The notes under the pieces are model-generated. The model saw nothing but the letters and a program-made list of their open reading frames with translations, had not been told where the DNA came from and searched no databases. The translations under genes were made by a program, and so were the position numbers. Of a stretch of DNA of 64,000 nucleotides, positions 15,427 through 24,388 are shown one piece after another (the stretch's first letter is position 1; every line of letters starts with the position of its first letter). The stretch is from CAYQTE01 sp964420285 (lineage in GTDB: Bacteria > Planctomycetota > Phycisphaerae > Tepidisphaerales > Tepidisphaeraceae), in contig CAYQTE010000006.1 in assembly GCA_964420285.1 (NCBI GenBank), forward strand, positions 1 to 64,000, given 5' to 3'.

Positions 15427-17136
15427 TCAACCCGGCCGCGTGGTTGGCGACTGGGCGTAGGTGAGGACGATGAGAGAAACACCCTGGCGCGGGAGGGTGA
15501 TGTCGAGCGTGGTTTTGCCGCCGGTGATGGGTTGGGGTTGGCTGGGGCTCATGTTGGCCAGTTGGCCGGCCTGGCGGAGTGTGGCGAACTGGGCGGGGGT
15601 GGGAGTGGCGGGCGAGCCCATGGTTTTCCAGGCGGTGAAGGAATCGCTGTGGGTCAGGTCGATGCGGTAGTGATCGAGCGTCGCGGTTGTGAGCGTCGCG
15701 GGCAGGCCGGAGATGGTGAGCGTGATGTTTGCGGCCGGGCCGGGGATGTCGTCGTCGTGGTAGTTGCAGAGCAGGACGCAGACGTGCGAATCGTCCTGGC
15801 TGGCCATTGCGGAGATATCGGGTGCGGCGCGGACGCCGCTGCGCAGGATGGTCTGGAGGGGGATGGCGGCGGAGCTTGTGGCGGTGATGCGCTGGCCGTG
15901 CATTTTGCCGAGCATGCGAAAGACGTTGAAGACGGGGAGATCGACGCCGTCGGTAGCGAGGGTTCGCTGGCCGAAGAAGAGGGGCTGGTTCTCGAACTCA
16001 AAGGCCCAGGTGAGGGCGCCTTCGATGTTGACGCCGTGCTGATCGGCCAGGTCGAGGATGCGTGAATAGGCGGCGGCGGTGTAGGCGGCGTAGAGGGGCG
16101 TGTTGCGGTAGCCGAGTTGCGGGCCGGTGCAGGCGGCGCAGCCGTCGGGGTCGCATTCGCCGATGACGATGGGGAGGTTCTTGAGGGTGGGGAACGTCGC
16201 GATGGTGGTGAAGCCGGTGTTGGCGGCGTTCAGTTCGTTGCTGATGCCCATTCGGACGTGGTTATCGACGAAGCTGGGCGAGCCCTTGGCGTGGAAGGAG
16301 ATGAAATCGGTGGGGGTGCCGATCTTCCCGGTGACGAGATTCGTGCCGCTGACGCAATGGGCGAGGAAATCGTGGAACCATGGATTGGACGCCCCGGCCG
16401 AATCGGGGCCACCGACTTTGGCATTGGGGATGGCGCGGCGGACGGCATCAACGGCCGTGTCGTGGAGTTTATAAAATTCCTGGACGGTGCCTTTCCAGTA
16501 GCCGATGTTGGGTTCGTTCCATGTTTCCCAATACCACTTGGCGACCTCGGCATCGCCGTAGCGTTGTTTGCAATGCGAGGCCCATTGGTAGACGAGTTCG
16601 CCCCACTTGCCGTAGTCGGTGGGTGGGTAGGCCCAGCCGGTGAAGATGTTGTTGCCCGCGCCGCTGCCGCCGGGCTGGAAGCTGTGCTGATAGGGATCGG
16701 GATGCGGGGAGAGTTCCTTGGGGATGAATCCGACTTCGACGTAGGGGTGGACGCCGTTCTTGATATAGGTGTCGAAGATGCCGTCGACGATGGTGTAGTT
16801 GTAGATGGGCTTGCCATCCTTGTCCTCACTGTAAATTCCGGTGGACCCCCATTTGAAGGCGGCCGTGCCGTCGCCGGAGTTGAGGAGGTTATGAGTGCGG
16901 AAGTAGGCGGGATCGGGGCCAAGCTGGCCGATCTCGCCGATGAGCTGTTTGCCGTAGGTCATGGTGGCGTAGTTGGGTTCGTCAGCGCCGAAGAAGCGGT
17001 AGATGGGATGGAGTGGGCCGATCGGCTTGGCGGCGTCAACCTGAACGGTGGCGTCGATGGGGGGTATTTCCTGGGCGAAAAGGACGGCCGGCTGGAGAAG
17101 CAGGAACGCCAGAATCGGGATCGCGCATCGGTTCAT
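15427..17136 (-). CDS. GH39-like beta-xylosidase/glycoside hydrolase, exported
   Basis: A 569-residue secreted hydrolase. A signal peptide (1-21, ending VLFAQ) precedes a catalytic barrel of the GH39 clan A type. Residues 202-210 (YWETWNEPN) place the acid/base at Glu208, and IVIGECDPDG places the likely nucleophile at Glu327. YFRTHNLLNSGDG near residue 80 is also typical of this family, and the C-terminal 150 residues look like the beta-sandwich that follows the barrel. Substrates of relatives are xylo-oligosaccharides, glycosaminoglycan pieces or other plant and algal glycans. It is divergent from phhB and followed by a small membrane protein gene. Confidence 0.85.
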   Translation of the reverse strand: MNRCAIPILAFLLLQPAVLFAQEIPPIDATVQVDAAKPIGPLHPIYRFFGADEPNYATMTYGKQLIGEIGQLGPDPAYFRTHNLLNSGDGTAAFKWGSTGIYSEDKDGKPIYNYTIVDGIFDTYIKNGVHPYVEVGFIPKELSPHPDPYQHSFQPGGSGAGNNIFTGWAYPPTDYGKWGELVYQWASHCKQRYGDAEVAKWYWETWNEPNIGYWKGTVQEFYKLHDTAVDAVRRAIPNAKVGGPDSAGASNPWFHDFLAHCVSGTNLVTGKIGTPTDFISFHAKGSPSFVDNHVRMGISNELNAANTGFTTIATFPTLKNLPIVIGECDPDGCAACTGPQLGYRNTPLYAAYTAAAYSRILDLADQHGVNIEGALTWAFEFENQPLFFGQRTLATDGVDLPVFNVFRMLGKMHGQRITATSSAAIPLQTILRSGVRAAPDISAMASQDDSHVCVLLCNYHDDDIPGPAANITLTISGLPATLTTATLDHYRIDLTHSDSFTAWKTMGSPATPTPAQFATLRQAGQLANMSPSQPQPITGGKTTLDITLPRQGVSLIVLTYAQSPTTRPG

Positions 17137-17300
17137 TGTGGCCTTTCTTTGATTGTGACGGGGAATAGTAGCCCGGAATCCGAGGGATGGCTATGCGTCG
17201 GCCCAATCAGTGTGGGCTTTACCGGCCGGTACGAAATGGCCCGGCCTGTGCTCATGCGGGCGTGATGGGATAGAATCAGGGACGTCGACTGGAGGCGCAG

Positions 17301-17651
17301 ATGAAAACCAGTGGAAAATCAAGGTGGGCGGCAAAGCGATGTCAGGCGTGCCAGCCGGGTGCGGCGGCGATGACACAGGCGGCCGTGAAGGCGGTGTTGC
17401 CTGATTTGCCGGGGTGGACCGGCAATGGAAAGGCCATCAGCAAGACGTATTCGTTTGCGGATTACTATCACACGATGGCGTTTGTGAACGCGGTGGCGTC
17501 GGTGGCGCACGCGGAGGATCACCATCCGGACATGGCCGTCGGGTATAACAAATGCACGGTGACTTACAGCACGCATTCGGTGGGCGGGGTTTCGGAAAAC
17601 GACCTGATCTGCGCGGCGAAGGTGGAAGAGTGGGCGGCCACCCAGAAGTGA
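17301..17651 (+). CDS. phhB: Pterin-4a-carbinolamine dehydratase
   Basis: A 116-residue protein; the family core is about 95 residues, here after a 24-residue basic N-terminal extension. The active-site block HAEDHHPDMAVGYNKCTV carries the two adjacent histidines, Pro and Asp that dehydrate 4a-hydroxytetrahydropterin. SFADYYHTMAFVNAVA is the conserved helix before it. The enzyme recycles the pterin cofactor of aromatic amino acid hydroxylases; no hydroxylase gene is in the window, so it may serve molybdopterin or act alone. GGAGG lies just before the ATG at 17301; a downstream ATG (17370) would remove the extension. miaB follows closely on the same strand. Confidence 0.92.
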   Translation: MKTSGKSRWAAKRCQACQPGAAAMTQAAVKAVLPDLPGWTGNGKAISKTYSFADYYHTMAFVNAVASVAHAEDHHPDMAVGYNKCTVTYSTHSVGGVSENDLICAAKVEEWAATQK

Positions 17652-17670
17652 TTTCTCGATTGGAGTGGTG

Positions 17671-19185
17671 ATGGGCAAGCGGCTGTATCTTGAGACCTTC
17701 GGCTGTCAGATGAACGTGCTGGACAGTGAACTGGTGATGGGGCAGTTGTGCGCGCAGGGTTACGAGCCGGTGGGGGATCGCGATCAGGCGGAGGTGATTC
17801 TGTACAACACCTGCTCGGTGCGCGAGCACGCGGAGCAGAAGGTGTGGTCGCGGCTGGGCGAATTGCGGGAGCGCAAGGCGAGGGAGCCGGGGCTGGTGAT
17901 CGCGGTGATCGGGTGCATGGCCGAGCGCGAGGGGCTGGACCTGGCGCGGCGCTATCCGCACGTGGATATCCTGTGCGGACCCGGTGAACTGGACAAGCTG
18001 GCGGGGATGGTTCACAACGCGATCGTGACGCGACTGGAAGAGCGCCGGCCGATGGCGGCGCTGCTGGGGAATTCGACGCGGCGAAGCGGCACGCTGGCGG
18101 CGGCGGAGTCTGAGGACCGGCTGGAGCTGCTGGATTTGTCGCGGGCGGTGTCGGACAGTGAATCGACGCGGTCGGCGCACGTGCGGATCACGCGCGGGTG
18201 CAATAAGTTTTGCACGTATTGCGTGGTGCCCAATACGCGCGGGCCGGAGGTGCATCGCAAGCCGGGGAATATCATCGACGAGGTGCGCAAGCTGGCGGAT
18301 GCGGGGGTGATCGAGATCACGCTGCTGGGACAGACAATCAATCACTATTTGTACGACCACGGCGACGGGCGCAAGACGACGTTCGCGGATTTGCTTTATC
18401 AGGTTCACGAGTCGGCGCCGTCGGTGAGCCGGCTGCGGTTTGTGACCAGTTTTCCGAGGGATTTTTCCGATGCAGCGCTGGACGCGATGCGGGATTGCCC
18501 TCGCATCTGCCGCTATCTGCACGTGCCGGCCCAGCATGGGAGCGACCGCATCCTGCGCATGATGAACCGGGGCTACACGGCCGGGCAATATCGGCAGTTC
18601 ATCGAGCGGGCCCGCCAGCGCATGCCGGATGTGTCCATCGCCAGCGATTTCATCGTCGGATTTCCGAGCGAGACGGATGAGGATTTCCAGGCGACGATGC
18701 AATTGGTGCGCGATTGCCGGTTCAAGAACAGTTTTATTTTCAAATACTCGCCACGCCCGGGCACGGCGGCGATCGAGCGGTTCGCGGATGATGTGCCTGA
18801 GGAGACCAAGCGACGGCGGAACAACCTGCTTCTGGCCGAGCAGCAGCGCGTGAGCGAAGAGGGGAATCGCCAGATGGTGGGGCGGACGGTGGAAGTGATG
18901 GTGGAAGGCAAGAGCAAGCTGGTGAGCCGGCAGCTTGCGGCGGCAGGCAACAACGGCGATTCCAGCGGCGGCCTGGTCGAATTGGGTTGGAAGAACCGGC
19001 TGGTGACGCGAGCGAGCGAAGCGCGAACGCAACTTGTCGGCCGGACGCGCGGGGATCAGGTGGTGGTGTACGACGGCCCGGAAAGCTGGACGGGGCGGAT
19101 CATGAATGTGCTCGTGGTGGATGCGCGGAATTTGACATTGTTTGGGGAGGCGGCGGTGGCGGCGGTTGCCGATCAGATCAGTTGA
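17671..19185 (+). CDS. miaB: tRNA-2-methylthio-N6-dimethylallyladenosine synthase
   Basis: A radical SAM methylthiotransferase that modifies i6A37 in tRNAs reading UNN codons. The 504-residue product has the UPF0004 domain with the three cluster cysteines in FGCQMN (Cys12), NTCSVR and IGCMAER. The radical SAM core reads RITRGCNKFCTYCVVPNTRG, with C-x3-C-x2-C. A C-terminal TRAM-like domain follows with a family-typical RxxxLxxxQ start. It is MiaB rather than RimO or MtaB from the CVVPNTRGPE context. The ATG at 17671 is chosen for its GGAG spacing; the frame also offers GTG codons just upstream. Confidence 0.95.
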   Translation: MGKRLYLETFGCQMNVLDSELVMGQLCAQGYEPVGDRDQAEVILYNTCSVREHAEQKVWSRLGELRERKAREPGLVIAVIGCMAEREGLDLARRYPHVDILCGPGELDKLAGMVHNAIVTRLEERRPMAALLGNSTRRSGTLAAAESEDRLELLDLSRAVSDSESTRSAHVRITRGCNKFCTYCVVPNTRGPEVHRKPGNIIDEVRKLADAGVIEITLLGQTINHYLYDHGDGRKTTFADLLYQVHESAPSVSRLRFVTSFPRDFSDAALDAMRDCPRICRYLHVPAQHGSDRILRMMNRGYTAGQYRQFIERARQRMPDVSIASDFIVGFPSETDEDFQATMQLVRDCRFKNSFIFKYSPRPGTAAIERFADDVPEETKRRRNNLLLAEQQRVSEEGNRQMVGRTVEVMVEGKSKLVSRQLAAAGNNGDSSGGLVELGWKNRLVTRASEARTQLVGRTRGDQVVVYDGPESWTGRIMNVLVVDARNLTLFGEAAVAAVADQIS

Positions 19186-19200
19186 GAGGATAATGCGGCG

Positions 19201-20376
19201 ATGGGAGAGGCGATCAAGAAAATCACCATCGAGGGATTCAAGTCGATCCGCAGCCTCAAGGATTTCGACCTGCGGCCGTTGAACGTGCTGATTGGGGCGA
19301 ACGGCGCCGGCAAGAGCAACTTCGTCGGGTTTTTCAGTTTTCTCCGCGAATTGATAGAGCAGCGGCTGCAATTGGCGGTGGCGAAGGGGGGTGGGGCGGA
19401 CGCGTTCTTGTACATGGGGAGGAAGTTCACAAAACAGATCATCGCGAAGCTTTTCTTCGGCGACTATGGCTATGAAATTGCCCTTGAGCCTGCGGGCGAC
19501 AGGTTGGTGTTTGCAAGCGAAAGGCCATTCCGTGTTAACGGCCGCGAGGAGGTTTTTGATACCTTTGGCTCTGGCCATTTTGAAGCGCAGTTGAAGGATC
19601 GCAAGAACGACTATGACACTGCTGGCGGGGTTCAATGGCCGTCACCCTATGTTTACGAAGAGGCTTCTGGTTGGGTCGTTTATCATTTCGACGATACGAG
19701 CGATACCGCCGCGGTTCGGCGATGGAGTGCGATAAACGACAGTGAATACCTGCGGCCAGATGCGTCGAATCTCGCGGCTTTTCTTTTCGGCCTCAAGAGC
19801 CGACGGCCAGCCAACTACAACATGATCCGCGACGTCGTTCGCTTGGCGGCGCCTTTTTTTGATGATTTCAGGCTTCGCCCGGCCGAGGAAAACACCGAGT
19901 TTGTTCGGTTGGAATGGACGCAGAAGGGAGCGGATTATCCGTTTCAGCCCCATCAGCTTTCGGACGGCACATTACGGTTCATTTGCCTTGCGACCGCGCT
20001 GATTCAACCTTCGCCGCCAAGCACGGTGCTCTTTGACGAGCCGGAACTCGGTCTTCATCCGTACGCTCTGACGCTGCTCGCCGCTTTGTTTCGGCAGGCC
20101 ACGCACGCGGTCAGCTCCCGCCGTGCCGCACAGGTGATTGTCTCGACCCAGTCGGCGGCTCTTCTGGACGAATTCGCGCCGGAGGATGTGGTTGTGGTTG
20201 AGCGTGGCCAGGGGCAGTCGAGCTTCGAGCGCCTTGACGGCGCAGCACTAGCCGAGTGGCTTCAGGAATATAGCCTTGGTGAACTGTGGCAGAAGAACGT
20301 GCTGGGTGGGCGGCCGCAACAGGACGCGACGGCACCGCCCCGTCAAAGTCTCTCACGGCAAGGCAATGAGGCATGA
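19201..20376 (+). CDS. AAA_21-type ATPase of a two-gene defence-like module
   Basis: A 391-residue ABC/SMC-class ATPase without membrane spans. It has KITIEGFKSIRSLKDFDLRP at the start, Walker A GANGAGKSN (32-40), a signature-like HQLSDGTLRFICLATAL, Walker B TVLFDEPELGLHP and the switch VIVSTQSAALLDEF. This arrangement is that of the AAA_15/AAA_21 ATPases seen in OLD, RloA and PARIS AriA. Its stop overlaps the start of a DUF4276 gene by four bases. By analogy the ATPase would sense invading DNA or a phage protein and release or activate the partner; this is inference from family, not shown by sequence. Confidence 0.9.
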   Translation: MGEAIKKITIEGFKSIRSLKDFDLRPLNVLIGANGAGKSNFVGFFSFLRELIEQRLQLAVAKGGGADAFLYMGRKFTKQIIAKLFFGDYGYEIALEPAGDRLVFASERPFRVNGREEVFDTFGSGHFEAQLKDRKNDYDTAGGVQWPSPYVYEEASGWVVYHFDDTSDTAAVRRWSAINDSEYLRPDASNLAAFLFGLKSRRPANYNMIRDVVRLAAPFFDDFRLRPAEENTEFVRLEWTQKGADYPFQPHQLSDGTLRFICLATALIQPSPPSTVLFDEPELGLHPYALTLLAALFRQATHAVSSRRAAQVIVSTQSAALLDEFAPEDVVVVERGQGQSSFERLDGAALAEWLQEYSLGELWQKNVLGGRPQQDATAPPRQSLSRQGNEA

Positions 20377-21047
20377 TTCGGGTCTACGTCGTTGTCGAGG
20401 GTGCGACCGAGGAAGCCTTCGTGAGGGATGTGCTCGGGCCGACCCTGTGCATGCAGAGCGTCTTGCTTATTCCGCGAATAATCGGAGCGGCGGGACACCA
20501 AGGAGGTCGCGTATCGTATGACCGCGCCAAGCACGACATATCGCACTTCCTGAAACAGGAAAGGGGTGCATTTTGCACGACGATGTTCGACTTTTACGGC
20601 CTGGGTTCCGGATTTACCAAGTCGTTGTTGCCGACCGGCCTCGCCAACAGGGAAAAGGTGGCGAGAATTGAGGCGGCCGTGAAGTCGGACCTTGCCGGAT
20701 CGCTACCCGAGTCGCTCCGGGTCGATGTTCGTTTCCTGCCCTATCTGCAATTGCATGAATACGAAGGGTTGTTGTTTAGCGATCCGGACGCTTTTGCGCT
20801 TGCGATCGACGAGCCAAGGCTGATGCCGCAATTCCGTCGGATTCGCGGCGAGTTCGCCACGCCGGAGGATATCGATGACGGTCTGCAAAGCGCTCCTTCA
20901 AAGAGGGTGGCGGCTGCCTTTGCATCGTACGACAAAGTCCTTCATGGTGTATTGGCGGCAAAGTCCGTCGGCATCGCCGCCATGCGCCGCGAATGTCCCC
21001 ACTTTAATCAATGGGTCGCGAGCCTTGAGCGCCTTGCTACCCCTTAA
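20373..21047 (+). CDS. DUF4276 TOPRIM-like protein, partner of the AAA ATPase
   Basis: A 224-residue DUF4276 protein. It begins VYVVVEGATEEAF with Glu9 and Glu13/14, the acidic loop of TOPRIM-like folds; TTMFDFYGL (Asp73) and LHEYEGLLFSDP (128-137) are the other family blocks. TOPRIM-related partners of AAA ATPases act as nucleases in OLD, RloB and PARIS AriB systems, so a toxic nuclease or tRNase role is plausible here but unproven. The ATGA overlap with the ATPase indicates coupled translation. Its 3' end overlaps the converging ABC permease gene by 11 bases, so the module sits tightly between housekeeping genes. Confidence 0.88.
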   Translation: MIRVYVVVEGATEEAFVRDVLGPTLCMQSVLLIPRIIGAAGHQGGRVSYDRAKHDISHFLKQERGAFCTTMFDFYGLGSGFTKSLLPTGLANREKVARIEAAVKSDLAGSLPESLRVDVRFLPYLQLHEYEGLLFSDPDAFALAIDEPRLMPQFRRIRGEFATPEDIDDGLQSAPSKRVAAAFASYDKVLHGVLAAKSVGIAAMRRECPHFNQWVASLERLATP

Positions 21048-21939
21048 ACGCCCCGGTCGCCAAACCCGAAACGAAATCCTTTTGCAGCACGAAAAACAGC
21101 ACGACGACCGGCAGCACGCCCAGCAGCGTCGCGGCCATGAGCAGGCCCGGGTTGGATTGGTATTGCGGCAGGCCGACCAGGCTGGCCAGGGCGATGGGCA
21201 GCGTGTATTTCGCCTGATCCTGCAACATGATTTGCGGCCAGAGGAAGGCGTTCCAGTTGGTCAGGAAACTGATGAGGGTGAACGCGGCGGTCATCGGGCG
21301 GGTCAGGGGGAGTGCGAATTGCCACCAGAGCCGCAGTTCGCTGGCGCCGTCGATGCGGGCACATTGAAGCAGCTCGTCGGGAACGTGCTGCATGGCGGCG
21401 CGGAAGAGGAACAGGCCGAAAACGCTGACCGAGCTGGGGATAAGGATCGACGCGAAGGTGTCGATCCAGTGGAAATGGAACATCAATTCATACTCGCTGG
21501 GCAGGATCACCTGCACCGGCAGCAGCATGGTGGCGAACATGACCAGCAGGATGACCTTCTGGCCGCGAAATCGGTACTTGGCCAGGGCGAATCCGCCGAG
21601 ACTGCTCAGCAGGACAACCAGTACAGTGATGGCGCTGGCCAGGAAAAGGGAATTGACGAACCAGCGCGGATAATCGAGATCGGCCAGTTGGCGCATGTTG
21701 TCCAGCGAGAGATGGTTGAGATGGCTGAAGGGCAGCGGCGAATCAATCAGGTCGCGGGCCTTCTTGAAGGCGGCCGTGATCATCCAGAACAGGGGCATGA
21801 GAAAGACGATCGCCAGCAGCGTGAGAGCGATGTGAAAGAGGATCGACGCAATGCGGCGGTGCGGCGATTTGCGGCGGGACGAACGCGGCAGCGGCACGGC
21901 GGGCTTGGAAAAGCGGGATGGGTCTTGCGGGTCAATCAT
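21037..21939 (-). CDS. Sugar ABC transporter permease, MalG type
   Basis: A 300-residue inner-membrane permease with about six helices of the carbohydrate uptake family 1. The EAA loop reads VPDELLQCARIDGASE then LRLWWQFALPLTRP, where the cytoplasmic ATPase docks. The N-terminal helix and long first periplasmic loop (KKARDLIDSPLPFSHLNHLS) are MalG-like. The ATG at 21939 overlaps the stop of the MalF-type gene (ATGA), fixing the start. It is the last gene of a three-gene importer operon that lacks an ATPase gene, so a shared MsmX/MalK-like ATPase from elsewhere is expected. Confidence 0.92.
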   Translation of the reverse strand: MIDPQDPSRFSKPAVPLPRSSRRKSPHRRIASILFHIALTLLAIVFLMPLFWMITAAFKKARDLIDSPLPFSHLNHLSLDNMRQLADLDYPRWFVNSLFLASAITVLVVLLSSLGGFALAKYRFRGQKVILLVMFATMLLPVQVILPSEYELMFHFHWIDTFASILIPSSVSVFGLFLFRAAMQHVPDELLQCARIDGASELRLWWQFALPLTRPMTAAFTLISFLTNWNAFLWPQIMLQDQAKYTLPIALASLVGLPQYQSNPGLLMAATLLGVLPVVVLFFVLQKDFVSGLATGAFKG

Positions 21940-22841
21940 GATACGGCGCGAGAAAGACCGCTCAGGCGGGCCTGGGCCAGCGACACAAATGCAAGCAACG
22001 CGACGAGAATCCACCCGATGGCGGCGGCGTTGCCAAGGTCGCCCTGCTGGAATCCCTTGAGGAACAAATAGCCGACGATTGTGAGGCCGCGAACACTGCT
22101 GGAACCGGAGCTTTGCAGCAGAACCCACGGCAGCTCAAAAAGCTGAAAGGCGTTGATCGTCCCCACCAGCGCCAGAAAGATCAGCACCGGGCGAATCCCC
22201 GGCAGCGTGATGTGCCAGAACAACCGAAAACGGCCGGCCCCGTCGACGGCCGCGGCTTCATAAAGCTGCGGATCGACGGCCTGCAAGGCGGCCAGAAAAT
22301 AGATCATGCCAAAGCCGATCGACAGCCACAGGTCGGCGATGAGGATCGAGGGGAGAATCAGATTGGGATCGGTGAGCCAGTTGATCTCGGTAATGGCGTG
22401 GCCGCTCAGGAAGCTGACCGTCAGGCTGATAATCCCGTGGCGGGGGTCGAAAAGCTGGCTGAAGATCACGGCGACGAAAACCTGGCCGACCAGCGTGGTG
22501 GAAAAGAAGGCGAAGCGGAACAGCGAGCGGAGCCGAAGGCGGCGGTTCAGCAGAAGCGCCAAGCCAAGCGAGAGTGGTATATACAACAGGACATAGGCGA
22601 CCGCGAAGCCGGTGGTGTTGAGTGCGGCGATCCAGAAAACGCGGTCGTGCAGGATGAGAAAGCGGTAGTTGCCCAGGCCGACAAATCGCATCTGGCCCGG
22701 ACCGACCGACGCGAAGAAACTGAGCATGAGGCTGCGAGCCAGCGGCCAGGCGCCAAAGACGGCGAACAGCAGGATGAACGGCGCCAGAAACAGGTAAGGC
22801 GCCGATCGGTATTGCCAATGCCAGAGGCGTCGGGCGTTCAT
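21936..22841 (-). CDS. Sugar ABC transporter permease, MalF type
   Basis: A 301-residue permease with six predicted helices. The EAA loop is FLAALQAVDPQLYEAAAVDG, followed by RFRLFWHITLPGIRPVLIF. RSAPYLFLAPFILLFAVFGAWP is the typical first helix of this group. The ATG at 22841 overlaps the stop of the binding-protein gene by four bases and the stop overlaps the next permease gene, so the three are translationally coupled. It forms the membrane channel with the MalG-type subunit. The substrate cannot be read from the permease. Confidence 0.92.
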   Translation of the reverse strand: MNARRLWHWQYRSAPYLFLAPFILLFAVFGAWPLARSLMLSFFASVGPGQMRFVGLGNYRFLILHDRVFWIAALNTTGFAVAYVLLYIPLSLGLALLLNRRLRLRSLFRFAFFSTTLVGQVFVAVIFSQLFDPRHGIISLTVSFLSGHAITEINWLTDPNLILPSILIADLWLSIGFGMIYFLAALQAVDPQLYEAAAVDGAGRFRLFWHITLPGIRPVLIFLALVGTINAFQLFELPWVLLQSSGSSSVRGLTIVGYLFLKGFQQGDLGNAAAIGWILVALLAFVSLAQARLSGLSRAVS

Positions 22842-24274
22842 GGCGTGCCCTCGGCGAACTGGATTTGCGTCTTGAGGATACCGGCCCACTGGGCCAGCAA
22901 TTGAGAGCAGGCGTCGCGCAGGCCGGCATCGCCGCGGGCGCGTTCGTGAGCCACTGTTCGGGTCAGGACGTAACCCAGTTCATTCTGGGCGGTCGCGGAA
23001 TACGGCGTGACGAATTGCTCGGGAATCTGGTCGGCCAGGTCGACATAGAGCTTGTGGATGGGCTGCCCGCGAAAGAGGCTGTCGGCAGCGGGATCGACGC
23101 TCGCGGGTTGGCCGGCCCAGGCGGAGCGAACGGCCGGGAGAATACCGGTCACGCTCTGTGCATCCAGGCCTTGCGGCGAAAAGTACAGAAATTTGAGCAA
23201 TTCCCAGGCGGCATTTTCTCGTCGCAGGGCGTCGGGATCGGGGCTTGGACCGTACGAGCGGCGGGGGATCCCGATCATCGTGCCGCCCCAACTGCTGGTT
23301 GGGGCATCGCCAACGGGATCAAATCGCGGCAGGGGCATCATGCGCAATTTCCCTGCCAATTCGGGCGCATATCTGGCGATGTCAGCGATGCGCCAATCGG
23401 GCGTTATGACAGCCGCGACCGAACCCTCGGCCAGATCAAGCACAAAGCCGGCGGTTCCGGGCCTGGCGTCAGCGCCGATGCGGCGGGGTCCGGCGACAAG
23501 CTGCGTATAAAAGGCCAGCGTGTCGGCGACGATCGGGTCATCGAGAAACTCATGGTTGTCCGCGTCGACAAGATTCACGTGGCGCTGGCGAAGCATGTTG
23601 ACCAGCAGATCGGGATTGGACGATGGGATCTCCATCGCGGCGCGGTCACCGCGGCCGTGCGATTTCGCATAGGCCATGTATTTCAGACACAGATCCTGGA
23701 ACTCAGCCCAGGTCTTGGCGGTCGAAGGGTCGATACCGGCCTCATCAAAGAGGTCTTTGCGATAGGTCAGCGTGACAGGATTTACGTCGTGCGGGATGCC
23801 GAAGATGACAAGCCGCCCGGTGCGCGGGTCGCGCTTGCTCCACAGCGCCAAACGGCCGGGGACGATCTTGTCCATCAGGTGGTCGCGTTCAAGGAAATCG
23901 TTGAGGGGAAGGAATCCGACATTGTCGACGCCCGGGCGGAAATATCGTCCGACCGAGCCGATTTCGATTTCGCACAGATCGGGCAACTCCGCTCCGGTGG
24001 CACGGTCCATGAACATGGAGACCAGACGGATATCCTCGGCCTGTGTGGCAATAAGTTCAATCCGTACGCTCTTGCCCGTGAGCTGTTGGTAGCGATCCGT
24101 CAGACTGGCCTTTTCACCTTTGGGAGGATGGCTGTAGGCGCTGAAGTGCTCCTCGGCGAACACCCAGACCAGCAGGTCCGCGCGCGGGGGGCTTGGACGC
24201 GCCGCGACCATCGCGCCAGCCGCGATGGCAAGGATGAGCATGACCAAGAGAGGTTTGCCGGGTGGAAAGGACAT
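22838..24274 (-). CDS. Extracellular sugar-binding protein of an ABC importer
   Basis: A 478-residue solute-binding protein of family 1 (MalE/UgpB-like). The N-terminal 25-30 residues form a signal peptide or anchor (PLLVMLILAIAAGAMVAARP). The body has the usual features: a region like ELPDLCEIEIGSVGRYF, IPHDVNPVTLTYRKDLFDEA and, near the C-terminus, WELLKFLYFSPQ. It should capture an oligosaccharide or sugar derivative in the periplasm for the two permeases encoded behind it. GH39 and GH2 hydrolases are in the window but not in this operon. A Fur-like regulator is divergently encoded 114 bases upstream. Confidence 0.9.
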   Translation of the reverse strand: MSFPPGKPLLVMLILAIAAGAMVAARPSPPRADLLVWVFAEEHFSAYSHPPKGEKASLTDRYQQLTGKSVRIELIATQAEDIRLVSMFMDRATGAELPDLCEIEIGSVGRYFRPGVDNVGFLPLNDFLERDHLMDKIVPGRLALWSKRDPRTGRLVIFGIPHDVNPVTLTYRKDLFDEAGIDPSTAKTWAEFQDLCLKYMAYAKSHGRGDRAAMEIPSSNPDLLVNMLRQRHVNLVDADNHEFLDDPIVADTLAFYTQLVAGPRRIGADARPGTAGFVLDLAEGSVAAVITPDWRIADIARYAPELAGKLRMMPLPRFDPVGDAPTSSWGGTMIGIPRRSYGPSPDPDALRRENAAWELLKFLYFSPQGLDAQSVTGILPAVRSAWAGQPASVDPAADSLFRGQPIHKLYVDLADQIPEQFVTPYSATAQNELGYVLTRTVAHERARGDAGLRDACSQLLAQWAGILKTQIQFAEGTP

Positions 24275-24388
24275 AACTCAGGCCGGATTGTCGAATATTG
24301 GGGCCTGGGTGTAAACAAGTCGTCGCCGCGATCAATGGGCGCCGGTCATGGTGGAAGAAGCCACCGCGTTGCAATAGACTTGGTGATA

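Noticed and set aside
17437..19635. 732-residue - strand frame opposite miaB
   Set aside because: Arg/His/Pro-rich shadow of miaB with no family features.
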